Assembly (NCBI GenBank): GCA_964427955.1
Contig: CAYRWY010000081.1
Coordinates: 1 to 17,013 of the forward strand
From: JACRBK01 sp964427955
GTDB taxonomy: Bacteria > Chloroflexota > Anaerolineae > Aggregatilineales > Aggregatilineaceae
Length of the DNA: 17,013 nt
Direction of reading: 5' to 3'
The position numbers were made by a program, and so were the translations under genes. Within the stretch, counting starts at the first letter, position 1. The number at the start of each line of letters is the position of its first letter. Of this stretch, positions 1 through 7,305 are shown piece after piece. The notes under the pieces are model-generated. The model was not told where the DNA came from. It ran no database searches and saw nothing but the letters and a program-made list of their open reading frames with translations.

Positions 1-872
1 TGGGACGCTATACCTCCGAATACAGCAGTCTGCTGACCGAATTTGAAGAAGCCCAGCCCATCGACGCGGCCCAGGAACAAAGTGTCATCTCGCGCCGCCT
101 GGATGCGATGCTGGCCGACAAAGGGTTTGGCAAAAAGTGGAAGGCGCAGTTGGCCCGTGCGGACCTGAAGCTGACCGTGGGGGAGTTTGCGGCCATGCAC
201 GTGATTTCGATGGTCGGGGCTTTCCTGGTCGGCACCGTCTTGTTCGCGACGCCCATCGGCGGCGGCGTGGCCGGGATTGCGGGCTTCTTCTTCCCGCGCT
301 TCTACGTCGCTCGTAAGCAGAGCCAGCGCCTGAAGTTGTTTGAGAACCAACTGCCCGATACGTTGTCGCTGTGGGTGAATGCGCTGCGTTCGGGGTATTC
401 CGTGCTCCAGTCGATGGAAGCGATTGCCAAGGAATCTCCGCAGCCGACCGCTACTGAATTTCGCCGCGTCGTGCAGGAAGTCCAGCTTGGTGTTCCCATG
501 CAGGATGCGTTGAGCCATCTCATGAGCCGGGTGCCGAGTGACGACCTGGACCTCGTCAATACGGCAGTCAATATTCAGCGTGAGGTGGGTGGTAACCTGG
601 CCGAAATCCTGGAATCCATCAGCCACACCATCCGTGACCGTATCAAGCTCAAGGGCGAGATTGGCGTTTTGACGGCCCAGGGGCGTATCACGGGCTGGAT
701 CATCTCGCTGCTGCCGATTGGTCTGACGCTCTTCCTCTACATGGCCAGCCCCTCCTACATGGGACGACTGGTCGAAAACCGTATGTGCGGGTGGCCGATG
801 TTGGGCTGCGGTCTGGGTCTTATTGGAACCGGTGCGGCGCTCATTCAGAAGATTGTGAGCATCGATTACTAG
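1..872 (+). CDS. tadB: TadB-like type II/IV secretion F-domain membrane protein (5' partial)
   Basis: Inner-membrane platform protein of a Tad/Flp pilus or related type II secretion machine, which works with a TadA/CpaF ATPase. The reading frame is open from base 3, so the start lies outside the window; 289 residues are visible, against roughly 300-320 for the family. A soluble N-terminal stretch with the typical LARADLKLTVGEF segment precedes two closely spaced membrane segments (visible residues about 66-100). A T2SSF domain follows from about residue 117 (LPDTLSLWVNALRSGYS), and a hydrophobic C-terminal stretch includes GWIISLLPIGLTLFLYM. The stop is TAG at 870-872. The tadC-like gene starts 27 bases downstream, and tadB-tadC adjacency is the usual order, which supports the assignment over a gspF/pilC homologue. 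The ATPase gene expected upstream is not visible. Confidence 0.88.
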   Translation, partial: GRYTSEYSSLLTEFEEAQPIDAAQEQSVISRRLDAMLADKGFGKKWKAQLARADLKLTVGEFAAMHVISMVGAFLVGTVLFATPIGGGVAGIAGFFFPRFYVARKQSQRLKLFENQLPDTLSLWVNALRSGYSVLQSMEAIAKESPQPTATEFRRVVQEVQLGVPMQDALSHLMSRVPSDDLDLVNTAVNIQREVGGNLAEILESISHTIRDRIKLKGEIGVLTAQGRITGWIISLLPIGLTLFLYMASPSYMGRLVENRMCGWPMLGCGLGLIGTGAALIQKIVSIDY

Positions 873-899
873 GTATAGGTAACGTCAAGGAGAGCCGCG

Positions 900-1838
900 A
901 TGTTTGCCACTATTGCGCTGATCGTGGTAGGGGTTGTCATTCTCGGTGGTCTGGTCCTGGTGGGGATGCGCTCCAACCCTGAGGAAGACCCGCTCGAAAA
1001 ACGCCTGTCTGAATACGGGGATCGGGCGCTGCCCTCGTCCCTGGAAGAAATCGAGCTTTCGCTCAGCACGCGCGACCGTGTCATCATACCTATGTATCGG
1101 GCGCTGGCCCGTTTTGCCGTGCGTTTTACCCCGGAAAACCAGATCGAAAGCATCCGGCGGCAAATCGAGCTGGCAGGCAAGTCGCAGACGATGGAGCCGG
1201 TGGTCTTCTTCGGCCAGCGCATCGCGCTCACCCTGGGCATGGGCATTGGGGCGTTCGTGCTGTTCTTCTTCTTCACCAAGTGGGGCCCCGTCAAGGGGAC
1301 GTTAGGCACGGTAGGTGGCGCGGTATTGGGCTACTACCTGCCGGTGATGCAGCTCAAGAGCCAGATCAAACGCCGCCAGGACGGCATCATCAAATCGTTG
1401 CCCGATGCGCTCGACCTGCTGACCATCTGCGTGGAAGCCGGGTTGGGCTTCGAGCAGGCGATGGGCAAGGTGTACGAGAAGTGGGACAACGACCTGTCGA
1501 TTGCCTTTGGGCGCGTGCTGCAAGAAATCCAACTGGGCAAGCGGCGCGGCGAGGCGCTGCGTGACATGTCCAATCGTATGGATGTACCCGACGTCACGAC
1601 CTTTGTTGCGGCGCTGATCCAGGCGGAACAACTCGGTGTGAGCGTCGCCAAAATCCTGCGCATCCAGTCCGACCAGATGCGCGTCAAGCGTCGCCAGCGT
1701 GCCCAGGAAAAAGCGCAGCAGGCCCCGGTCAAGATGATGCTCCCGATGGTCTTCTTGATTTTTCCGTCGATCTGGATTGTGCTGCTGGGGCCGTCGATCA
1801 TCATTCTGATCGACTCGGGCGTTTTGGGTGGTTTTTAA
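900..1838 (+). CDS. tadC: TadC-like type II secretion F-domain membrane protein
   Basis: Second platform protein of the Tad/Flp pilus assembly machine, thought to pair with TadB in the inner membrane. It has 312 residues, normal for the family. Visible features are an N-terminal membrane segment (about residues 4-24), a charged region, a hydrophobic block (about 108-150, containing FVLFFFF), a T2SSF domain starting near residue 167 (LPDALDLLTICVEAGLGFEQ), and a final membrane segment at about 280-305. The ATG at 900 has a good Shine-Dalgarno sequence, AAGGAGAG at 887-894. The gene lies in the same direction and close behind the tadB-like gene, so the two are probably one transcript. No pilin, prepilin peptidase or secretin gene follows; comF comes next. 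The pair may therefore be the end of a larger tad cluster on the left. Confidence 0.88.
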   Translation: MFATIALIVVGVVILGGLVLVGMRSNPEEDPLEKRLSEYGDRALPSSLEEIELSLSTRDRVIIPMYRALARFAVRFTPENQIESIRRQIELAGKSQTMEPVVFFGQRIALTLGMGIGAFVLFFFFTKWGPVKGTLGTVGGAVLGYYLPVMQLKSQIKRRQDGIIKSLPDALDLLTICVEAGLGFEQAMGKVYEKWDNDLSIAFGRVLQEIQLGKRRGEALRDMSNRMDVPDVTTFVAALIQAEQLGVSVAKILRIQSDQMRVKRRQRAQEKAQQAPVKMMLPMVFLIFPSIWIVLLGPSIIILIDSGVLGGF

Positions 1839-1903
1839 TCAGTCCGTATCGTCGAGTTGAGTACACATTTACCAACATGGACCGACCCTGACCGTGGGAG
1901 ATG

Positions 1904-1927
1904 GCTGGCGAGCGAACACTCGCCAGC
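1904..1927 (+). other. Perfect 9-bp hairpin between tadC and comF
   Basis: GCTGGCGAG (1904-1912) pairs perfectly with CTCGCCAGC (1919-1927) around a six-base loop, CGAACA. No T-run follows; the next bases are AAACCGG. It is therefore not a standard intrinsic terminator. It sits in the 120-base gap after tadC and 31 bases ahead of the preferred comF start. It could protect or separate the tadC message, attenuate readthrough into comF, or be fortuitous. Confidence 0.5.
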
Positions 1928-1958
1928 AAACCGGATAGAACTCCTGGCACGACAAGCC

Positions 1959-2615
1959 ATGATCACAGCGCTGGACTTGTTGTTTCCGCCGCACTGTGTA
2001 GCTTGTGGACGTGTAGGGAGTTTTTTGTGTCCTCGCTGCCTGTGCCGGCTGCGTCCGGCTGCTCCTCGGAGCCTGTCCGCCTTCGACGACGTGCGGGTCA
2101 GGGCCGGGTATGGCGAGCCGATCAGCACGGCGATCCAGGCGCTCAAGTATGATCACCAGACACGGATGGCCGAAGTGCTGGGGAAGCTGCTGGCTGAGAC
2201 CGTGGCCGAGGCGCGCTGGCCCATCGATGTGGTGTGTGCGGTTCCACTTCACCCCAAACGGTTGCGCGAACGTGGCTATAACCAGGCGGCGCTGTTGGCC
2301 GGGGTGGTCGCCCAGGTGCAGCGCTGGTCGTTCGTCCCGCAGGCCGTCTCCCGCGTCCGCGAGACAGCGAGCCAGGTCCACCTGAACGCCCAGGAGCGGC
2401 AGGCCAACATGGTCGCGGCGTTTGCTGCCGATCCCCGGCTGGTGGCGGGCCAGCGGGTGCTGGTGATCGATGATGTGTTGACGACCGGAGCTACCCTCTC
2501 GGCGTGCGCGGAGGCGCTGCGCGCTGCCGGGGCGGCCCATCTGTACGGGGCGGCGGTGGCCGGGTCGGTCTATCAAGAGGATGGTGCAGGTGTGCCTCCT
2601 GGCATACCTGTATGA
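1959..2615 (+). CDS. comF: ComF family phosphoribosyltransferase-like protein
   Basis: ComF/GntX family protein with a zinc-finger-like N-terminus and a type I phosphoribosyltransferase domain. Relatives are needed for DNA uptake during natural transformation, though their exact reaction is unsettled. From the ATG at 1959 the protein has 218 residues. Cysteines C13, C16, C24 and C27 form a CxxC-x7-CxxC zinc-binding pattern. RGYNQA lies at 105-110, and the PRPP-binding loop VLVIDDVLTTGATL at 167-180. The frame stays open upstream to a TTG at 1857. I chose 1959 because MITALDLLFPPHCVACG matches the usual family N-terminus and because the extension crosses a strong hairpin. No good Shine-Dalgarno precedes either start, so the start is moderately certain. 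hpf follows 42 bases downstream; comF-hpf proximity recurs in other bacteria. Confidence 0.88.
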   Translation: MITALDLLFPPHCVACGRVGSFLCPRCLCRLRPAAPRSLSAFDDVRVRAGYGEPISTAIQALKYDHQTRMAEVLGKLLAETVAEARWPIDVVCAVPLHPKRLRERGYNQAALLAGVVAQVQRWSFVPQAVSRVRETASQVHLNAQERQANMVAAFAADPRLVAGQRVLVIDDVLTTGATLSACAEALRAAGAAHLYGAAVAGSVYQEDGAGVPPGIPV

Positions 2616-2657
2616 TGTTTGTTCCTTGTTACTGCTACACGCTAAAAGGAGACAGCC

Positions 2658-3233
2658 ATGGAACTCAAGATTCACACTCGTAATGTGGATATGACCCCTC
2701 GCTTGCAGGAGCACGTCGAAAAGAAAGTCAACAAACTGGACCGTTATCTGCCCAATATTCAGGAAGTGCGTGTAGACCTGGCCATCGAGAAACGCAAGCA
2801 GGGTACGGATCAATCGGTTGCGCAGCTCACGGTGCGTAACACACGTGGTGTGATCTTGCGGTCGGAAGACAAGAAGCAGACGGACATTTACGCGGCGCTC
2901 GACATGGCCCTGGATCGGATGTACCGCCAGATCGAGCGCTACAAAGGCAAGCAGAAGCGGCGTGGCGGCGGACGTTTTGCGGAATTAGAACCCGAGCTCG
3001 AAACGACGGAGACCGCGCCGGTCACGCTCACCGAGGAAGAAGACGAGAAGGTCTCGATTGTGCGCCGTAAGACGGTCTCGCTGATCCCGATGAGCGAGAT
3101 CGAAGCGATTGACCAGATGGAACTGCTGGGCCACAGCTTCTTCGTCTTCTACAACGTCGAGACGGCCAAGATCGGCATTCTCTACCGCCGTGACGACGGC
3201 AATTACGGCGTGCTTGAACCTGAAATCGCCTAA
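2658..3233 (+). CDS. hpf: Long-form ribosome hibernation promoting factor
   Basis: Binds the 30S subunit near the decoding centre and, through its C-terminal domain, pairs two ribosomes into inactive 100S dimers under starvation or stationary phase. The protein has 191 residues, typical of the long form. The N-terminal S30AE domain spans about residues 2-100 (MELKIHTRNVDMTPRLQEHV at the start). An acidic, Glu/Thr-rich linker covers about 108-131. The C-terminal dimerisation domain spans about 132-190 and contains the family-typical DQMELLGHSFFVFYN. The ATG at 2658 follows a very good Shine-Dalgarno, AAAGGAG at 2645-2651. A strong terminator lies just behind the stop. The gene may be cotranscribed with comF or have its own promoter, but I could not identify a convincing one in the short gap. 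Confidence 0.96.
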   Translation: MELKIHTRNVDMTPRLQEHVEKKVNKLDRYLPNIQEVRVDLAIEKRKQGTDQSVAQLTVRNTRGVILRSEDKKQTDIYAALDMALDRMYRQIERYKGKQKRRGGGRFAELEPELETTETAPVTLTEEEDEKVSIVRRKTVSLIPMSEIEAIDQMELLGHSFFVFYNVETAKIGILYRRDDGNYGVLEPEIA

Positions 3234-3255
3234 AACGACCCTGTTTTAGTTTTCC

Positions 3256-3287
3256 ACCGGGAGCGGTCAAGCTCCCGGTTTTTTCTT
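3256..3287 (+). terminator. Intrinsic terminator after hpf
   Basis: ACCGGGAGC (3256-3264) pairs perfectly with GCTCCCGGT (3271-3279) around the loop GGTCAA. The run of T at 3279-3284 continues as CTT. This GC-rich 9-bp stem with a U-tract, 22 bases past the hpf stop, is a classic Rho-independent terminator. It separates the tad-comF-hpf block from the next gene, which starts 12 bases further on. Confidence 0.93.
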
Positions 3288-3299
3288 GTTGGGGGGACT

Positions 3300-4445
3300 A
3301 TGCAGCGAACGACTGTAGGGGCCGTCATCCTGATTGGGCCTGGAGGGACGACCCCCCAGGAGCAGTTGATGCAGCGGGCGATCCGGGCGGCGGCGCTCGA
3401 TCTGGTGGACGCCCTGGACGCCCAGGGGATCGCGCCTATCGTCCTGGCCGGGCCGGACCTGGCGTGGCTGCCCGGCGACGCCCCGGTGATCCGCGATCCG
3501 GACGATGGCCCGTTCCATTTTGGGCGCCGTCTGGCCGGGCTGATCGAAAAATATGACCTGTCGCCGGTGCTGTATTTCGGTGCGGCCAGCGCCCCGCTCC
3601 TGGATCGCGAGATGATCGGCCTGCTGCACGGGATGTTGTCCCAGGCCCAGTTCCGGCAGGGCGGCAGCCAGCTTCCCACCCACATCGCGCTGACGAACAA
3701 CCTGCATTCCAGTGATTGGATTGGTCTGACTCATGCCGCCGACGCGCTGCCCATCCTCCGGCAGGCCGAGCGCGACAACGGCCTGGCCTGGATGTTGCAG
3801 CAAAACTGGGATTTCGATGTGCGCGTCTTGTCGGGCGTCCGTCCGGCTTCCAGCATGGACCTGGACACGCCCGCCGATCTGGCGATCATCCGCCAGCATC
3901 CCGGCTGTCTGCCGCGCCTGGCGAAAGTCCTGCGCGATCCGCTGCTGGATCGCATCCCGCTGGAGCAGGTGGCCCGCCTCGTCGCGCAGGATGGCAGCCG
4001 CCTGACCATCATGGGACGGGTGTCGCCGCTGGCCTGGCAGGCGTTGAGCAAGGCGACCCAGTGCTGGATCAGGGTGCTGTCCGAGGAGCGCGGCATGGTG
4101 GCCAGCGAGCGGCTGGCGCGCGGCGAAGTGCGGTCGCTGATGGGGCGTTTCCTGGATCTGCTGGGGCCTGACGTGTTTTTCGACGAACTCGCGCGGGTGG
4201 CGGACGCGGCCATCCTCGACACGCGCGTTTTGATGGCGGCCAGCGGCCATTTCCCCAGTGATGCGGATCGTTTTGCGGCGGACCTGTTTTTGCCGGACGA
4301 CATTGAAGACGAATGGCTGCGTGAATTCACGCGGGCCGTCAGCCGCGCGCCGCTCCCGGTGCTGGTCGGCGGGCACGGCGTCGTTGCTGGCGGGTTGTAT
4401 GCCCTGGCGGATATTGTAACTGCGCGCCGCCGATCCGCGGGCTAG
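3300..4445 (+). CDS. Uncharacterised two-domain protein, N-terminus resembling a nucleotidyltransferase fold
   Basis: I cannot name this 381-residue protein. Residues about 6-200 look like a Rossmann-type nucleotidyltransferase relative (MobA/CofC-like). VGAVILIGPGG is the first strand and loop, LSPVLYFGAASAPLLD resembles the central acidic-loop region, and SSMDLDTPADLAII resembles the D-x-DTPxDL motif near the end of such domains. The usual GxGxRxGxxK activation loop is absent, so catalysis is doubtful. Residues about 200-381 form a second part of unknown fold, with LARVADAAILDTRVLMAA, a PSDADRFAADLF stretch and a C-terminal glycine-rich LVGGHGVVAGGLYAL. It is predicted soluble, with no signal peptide. 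The ATG at 3300 follows a G-rich Shine-Dalgarno (GGGGGG at 3291-3296), directly after the hpf terminator. The TAG stop overlaps the stop of the convergent glycosyltransferase gene. Confidence 0.8.
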   Translation: MQRTTVGAVILIGPGGTTPQEQLMQRAIRAAALDLVDALDAQGIAPIVLAGPDLAWLPGDAPVIRDPDDGPFHFGRRLAGLIEKYDLSPVLYFGAASAPLLDREMIGLLHGMLSQAQFRQGGSQLPTHIALTNNLHSSDWIGLTHAADALPILRQAERDNGLAWMLQQNWDFDVRVLSGVRPASSMDLDTPADLAIIRQHPGCLPRLAKVLRDPLLDRIPLEQVARLVAQDGSRLTIMGRVSPLAWQALSKATQCWIRVLSEERGMVASERLARGEVRSLMGRFLDLLGPDVFFDELARVADAAILDTRVLMAASGHFPSDADRFAADLFLPDDIEDEWLREFTRAVSRAPLPVLVGGHGVVAGGLYALADIVTARRRSAG

Positions 4446-5191
4446 CGCGAAATGCGCCGCAAGTTGACATACTTCTGAAATTCGTACCACGCCATCAAGA
4501 GACTGAGCCGCAGGCCGTGCAGCCCGTCCTTGTAGCCCTGAAGGGTGATGTAGCGCCAGATGAACTGGCGGGCGGGCTGCGTGACGAATTTGTGCGGCTT
4601 GGGCCGGATGCCCTGTTCCTGGAGGATGCGCGCGTCGTACTGGACGTAGCGGCGTTGTTTTTCGGCGAACTGGGCGAAGTTCAGATAGTTGTAGTGGACG
4701 AAGGGCGCCGTCATATAGCCCGGCTCGCCTTCCACCAGGACCAGCTCGTGCACCGGGCGATCCGGGTCGTAACGCGCCTGGCCGCGCCGCAGCAGCCGCA
4801 TCTGGTAATCGGGATACCAGCCGGTGTGGCGGGTGAGCTTGCCGAAAATGTAGTTGTGGCGCGGAATCCAGTACCCGTTGTGCTGGCCGGCTGCGATCAG
4901 GGCGCGCACTTCCTCCGCCTGGGCCGGGCTGGATCGCTCGTCCGCGTCGATGAACAGAATCCAGTCCGCTTCCACGGCGTGCAGGGCATCGTTGCGCTGC
5001 TGCGCGAAATTCTGAAACGGGTTGACGATGACCTCGGCTCCGGCGGCCTGCGCGAACTCGACGGTCCGATCCGCACAGCGCGGATCGACGACGACCACTA
5101 CCCGGTCCGCCCACTGCACGCTCTGGATACAGTCACGGATGTTGAATTCTTCGTTGTAGGCCAGGATCACGGCGGCTAACGTTAGGCTCAT
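4442..5191 (-). CDS. Family 2 glycosyltransferase, WaaE/KdtX-like
   Basis: GT-A fold family 2 glycosyltransferase that probably transfers a sugar from a nucleotide-sugar donor to a lipid-linked or cell-surface glycan at the cytoplasmic face of the membrane. It has 249 residues, the usual size for the WaaE/KdtX group. Visible are the N-terminal nucleotide-binding strand LAAVILAYNEEFNIRDCIQSV-type segment (from residue 5), the metal-binding DAD at 82-84 within ILFIDADERSS, and a middle region RHTGWYPDYQMRLLRRG typical of this group. The C-terminus is basic and aromatic-rich and could touch the membrane. The donor sugar cannot be read from the sequence. It is the last gene of the minus-strand operon, starting 18 bases after the stop of the preceding glycosyltransferase, with no strong Shine-Dalgarno, so coupling to translation upstream is likely. 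Confidence 0.92.
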   Translation of the reverse strand: MSLTLAAVILAYNEEFNIRDCIQSVQWADRVVVVVDPRCADRTVEFAQAAGAEVIVNPFQNFAQQRNDALHAVEADWILFIDADERSSPAQAEEVRALIAAGQHNGYWIPRHNYIFGKLTRHTGWYPDYQMRLLRRGQARYDPDRPVHELVLVEGEPGYMTAPFVHYNYLNFAQFAEKQRRYVQYDARILQEQGIRPKPHKFVTQPARQFIWRYITLQGYKDGLHGLRLSLLMAWYEFQKYVNLRRISR

Positions 5192-5209
5192 GGGGATGCT
5201 CGTAGAGGG

Positions 5210-6166
5210 TTACAGGTGCTGGACGGTCCGGTAAGCGCCGATCAGCGCGTCGCGCTGTTCTGCCGAGAGACTCCCGGCGGCAAAGGCCCGCTCGGCCAGG
5301 GCGATCTGGCGGCGCATTCCCAGGTGGATCAACTGCCGGGCCGCGTGATACCGGAGTGCCGAATAATGTTTCTGATACAGCCGGAGTCGGCTCCGCCACA
5401 GGTTGATCACGCTTTGCGGCTTCGCCTGCCCGGTGCTCTTGCCCGCGAGATGGACCACGCGCGCCGCTGGGACGGTGTAGATCTCCCAGCCCGCGCGGCG
5501 GATACGCATACTCCAGTCTACCTCTTCGCAGTACATGAAATAGGCTTCGTCGAACAGGCCGGTCTGCTGGATGACTTCGCGCCGCAGCATCATCGTCGCG
5601 CCCAGCGTGTGATCGACGGGGAACGGCTCGCCGTGCTGGTATTGCGCGCGGGAATAGCGCCCGTTGAAGCTGCTCTCGTACAGCCGTCCCGGCGTCGGGA
5701 ACAATTCGACGATCAACTGCGCCAATCCGGGGAAGTGGAACGCGCCGTGCTGAAAACTGCCATCCTCATATTCGAGCTGCGCGCCGGTGACGCCCGCGCG
5801 GGGCAGGCTGAACAGGGCGTCGTACAGCGCCCGCGTCGCGCCCGGTCTGGTGCGCGTATCGGGGTTGAGCAGGTAGACGGCCTGGGGCAGGCCGCCGCCG
5901 TTGGTGCTGCCCGGCTGGTCGCTGAATCCGATCCGGCGCAGCGCCGCGTTATTGCCCCCGGCGAACCCCAGGTTCTTGTCGCTCGCGATCAGCTTCACCT
6001 GAGGGAAGTGCTCCCGGACGGCGGCGGCAGATCCGTCGGACGACGCGCTGTCCACGACCCAGACCTCGGCCTCTGGACCGTGGTCGGCGAGGTCCTGGTA
6101 CAGCGTGCGCAGCGCGTCGAGCGTGAGGTCGCGCGTGTTCCACGAAACGATGATGACGGACAGCAT
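5210..6166 (-). CDS. Family 2 glycosyltransferase, rhamnosyltransferase-like
   Basis: GT-A fold family 2 glycosyltransferase of the WbbL/RfbN-like group, which adds rhamnose or similar sugars to surface polysaccharides. From the chosen start it has 318 residues. LSVIIVSWNTRDL opens the fold, and VDSASSDGS is the nucleotide-binding Asp region (D39). NLGFAGGNN at 65-73 is a strong group signature, NPD at 101-103 stands at the DxD position, and FDEAYFMYCEEVDWSMRIRR is the acceptor/catalytic-base region. An in-frame ATG eight codons upstream (6190) is possible. I preferred 6166 because its ATG overlaps the upstream TGA as TGATG, GAGGA lies just ahead, and LSVIIVSWNT is where the family begins. 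It is translationally coupled to the lipoprotein gene upstream and closely followed by a second glycosyltransferase. Confidence 0.92.
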   Translation of the reverse strand: MLSVIIVSWNTRDLTLDALRTLYQDLADHGPEAEVWVVDSASSDGSAAAVREHFPQVKLIASDKNLGFAGGNNAALRRIGFSDQPGSTNGGGLPQAVYLLNPDTRTRPGATRALYDALFSLPRAGVTGAQLEYEDGSFQHGAFHFPGLAQLIVELFPTPGRLYESSFNGRYSRAQYQHGEPFPVDHTLGATMMLRREVIQQTGLFDEAYFMYCEEVDWSMRIRRAGWEIYTVPAARVVHLAGKSTGQAKPQSVINLWRSRLRLYQKHYSALRYHAARQLIHLGMRRQIALAERAFAAGSLSAEQRDALIGAYRTVQHL

Positions 6167-7305
6167 CAGTCCTCGAAGGTCATATCCCATTTCGCGCTGG
6201 CGATCAGTGACCGGAACGCCGAGTAATCGTTGGCATCGACCGGCATAATCCCCGTCGCGGCGTCCAGCAGGGCGTTCAGGCGTTGGCTGCCGTCGGCCCG
6301 GTCTTCGAAAAAGTTGGTGATGCTCTTGACCATGTCGAGGCGCAGCGCCTCAGGAATGGCGCTGTCGGGCGGAAAGATCAGCACTTCGTAGGGGATCACG
6401 TTCGAGCCGAAGCCCGCCCACGAGCCGCCCGTCGCCGGGGCCGAGGTCGTCCCGGCGGGCACGATCACCTTGATCGCTTTGGCCAGGTCGCTGCTCGTGA
6501 CCGGATTGGCCTCCGTGCTGACCTTCCCGGCCAGGTCGATCAACAGGTCCTCGAGTTCGTCCGGGGGCAGTCCGGCGGCGGCGCACTGCTTGTAATACAG
6601 CGCCTCGGCCAGCGCCAGGTCGTCGGGATAATCCTTGACCTCGATATCCAGCATCGGGTTGACGCCCTGGCTCGACAGCAGCAGGCTCGGATAAATCCAA
6701 CTGGTGAATTCGTCCTGGTCGGCGCTGCGGCAGAAGGTCTGATCCTGAAGCTGGCGGAGCGCTGTGAAATCCGACTGGGCGACGATCTCCGCCGTCGTCC
6801 CCACCGACACCCGCGGCGTGCGTCCGCGTTTGATCGCCAGGGTGGGCGTGATCGCGCAGCGCGCCTGGGCGACGCCGTAGGTAAAGGCATTGACCCAGGC
6901 CACCCTGGGCGCCCCACTGCACAGGTTTTTCAGGGCTTCGTTTTCGGTCACGAACTCAACGCTGACGCTGAGATCGAGATCGCTGCTGAGCTGGCTCTGG
7001 AGTTCCGACGCCATTTGTCGGGCGTCGGCGTCTGGCTTATCGCCTGCCAGGGCAAACTGGACCACGATCTGGCGATCCCCTTGACCCAGTTCGGGCGCAG
7101 GGGAGACGTCCGGCAGCGGCGTGGAGCGCGGCGTCGGGGTCGGTGGAATGTGGGTAGGGACGGTCGTTCGTTTGTCGGAACTCTTCCCTCCGCACGCCGC
7201 GAGCATCAGGGTTAGCAGGGCCAACCCGGCAATCCATTGAAGAGAAGTTCGGCGATTAATGGCACACCTCCCCCTGACTGACCTTTGCCCAACATGGTAC
7301 AGCAC
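6166..7305 (-). CDS. PhnD-like substrate-binding lipoprotein
   Basis: Secreted lipoprotein with a periplasmic-binding-protein fold resembling the phosphate/phosphonate-binding PhnD family. After the signal peptide with lipobox LAAC, a Pro/Thr stalk (PTHIPPTPTPRSTPLP) leads to a binding domain. Typical PhnD-like segments are IVVQFALAGD, the VEFVTENEAL strand-helix and APRVAWVNAFTYGVAQ. TFCRSADQDEFTSWIYPSLL corresponds to the family's hinge region. No permease or ATPase gene is next to it, so transport is doubtful; a sensor or surface-binding role is possible. The coordinates use the only conventional start, a GTG at 7305 directly after the upstream TAA and lacking a Shine-Dalgarno. An ATT at 7260 has an excellent Shine-Dalgarno and gives a standard 23-residue lipoprotein signal, so it may be the true start. 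The stop overlaps the downstream glycosyltransferase start. Confidence 0.85.
   Translation of the reverse strand: MLYHVGQRSVRGRCAINRRTSLQWIAGLALLTLMLAACGGKSSDKRTTVPTHIPPTPTPRSTPLPDVSPAPELGQGDRQIVVQFALAGDKPDADARQMASELQSQLSSDLDLSVSVEFVTENEALKNLCSGAPRVAWVNAFTYGVAQARCAITPTLAIKRGRTPRVSVGTTAEIVAQSDFTALRQLQDQTFCRSADQDEFTSWIYPSLLLSSQGVNPMLDIEVKDYPDDLALAEALYYKQCAAAGLPPDELEDLLIDLAGKVSTEANPVTSSDLAKAIKVIVPAGTTSAPATGGSWAGFGSNVIPYEVLIFPPDSAIPEALRLDMVKSITNFFEDRADGSQRLNALLDAATGIMPVDANDYSAFRSLIASAKWDMTFED
7258..7275 (-). promoter_or_regulatory. Strong ribosome binding site ahead of a possible ATT start
   Basis: On the minus strand AGGGGGAGG (7275-7267) is followed by six bases and then ATT (7260-7258), in frame with the PhnD-like lipoprotein. 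Beginning there gives the signal peptide (M)NRRTSLQWIAGLALLTL ending in the lipobox Cys at position 23, the same position as in the lipoprotein at 14179. The only other conventional start, GTG at 7305, has no Shine-Dalgarno. ATT starts are rare but established, for example in infC. Confidence 0.55.

Noticed and set aside
2611..2616. TATGAT as a -10 box for hpf
   Set aside because: The hexamer is good, but no acceptable -35 or TGn extension lies at the right spacing, so I did not list it.
3267..5114. Long 615-codon minus-strand open frame covering the uncharacterised gene and the first glycosyltransferase
   Set aside because: It is Arg/Pro/Gly/Ala-rich shadow coding typical of high-GC DNA, shows no domain, and overlaps a clear glycosyltransferase on the same strand in a different frame.
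7212..7295. Short minus-strand reading frame starting at ATG 7295 (27 codons) overlapping the start of the PhnD-like gene
   Set aside because: No Shine-Dalgarno ahead of its ATG, no recognisable peptide features, and it covers the ribosome site and signal peptide of the real gene. A leader peptide cannot be excluded but nothing supports it.
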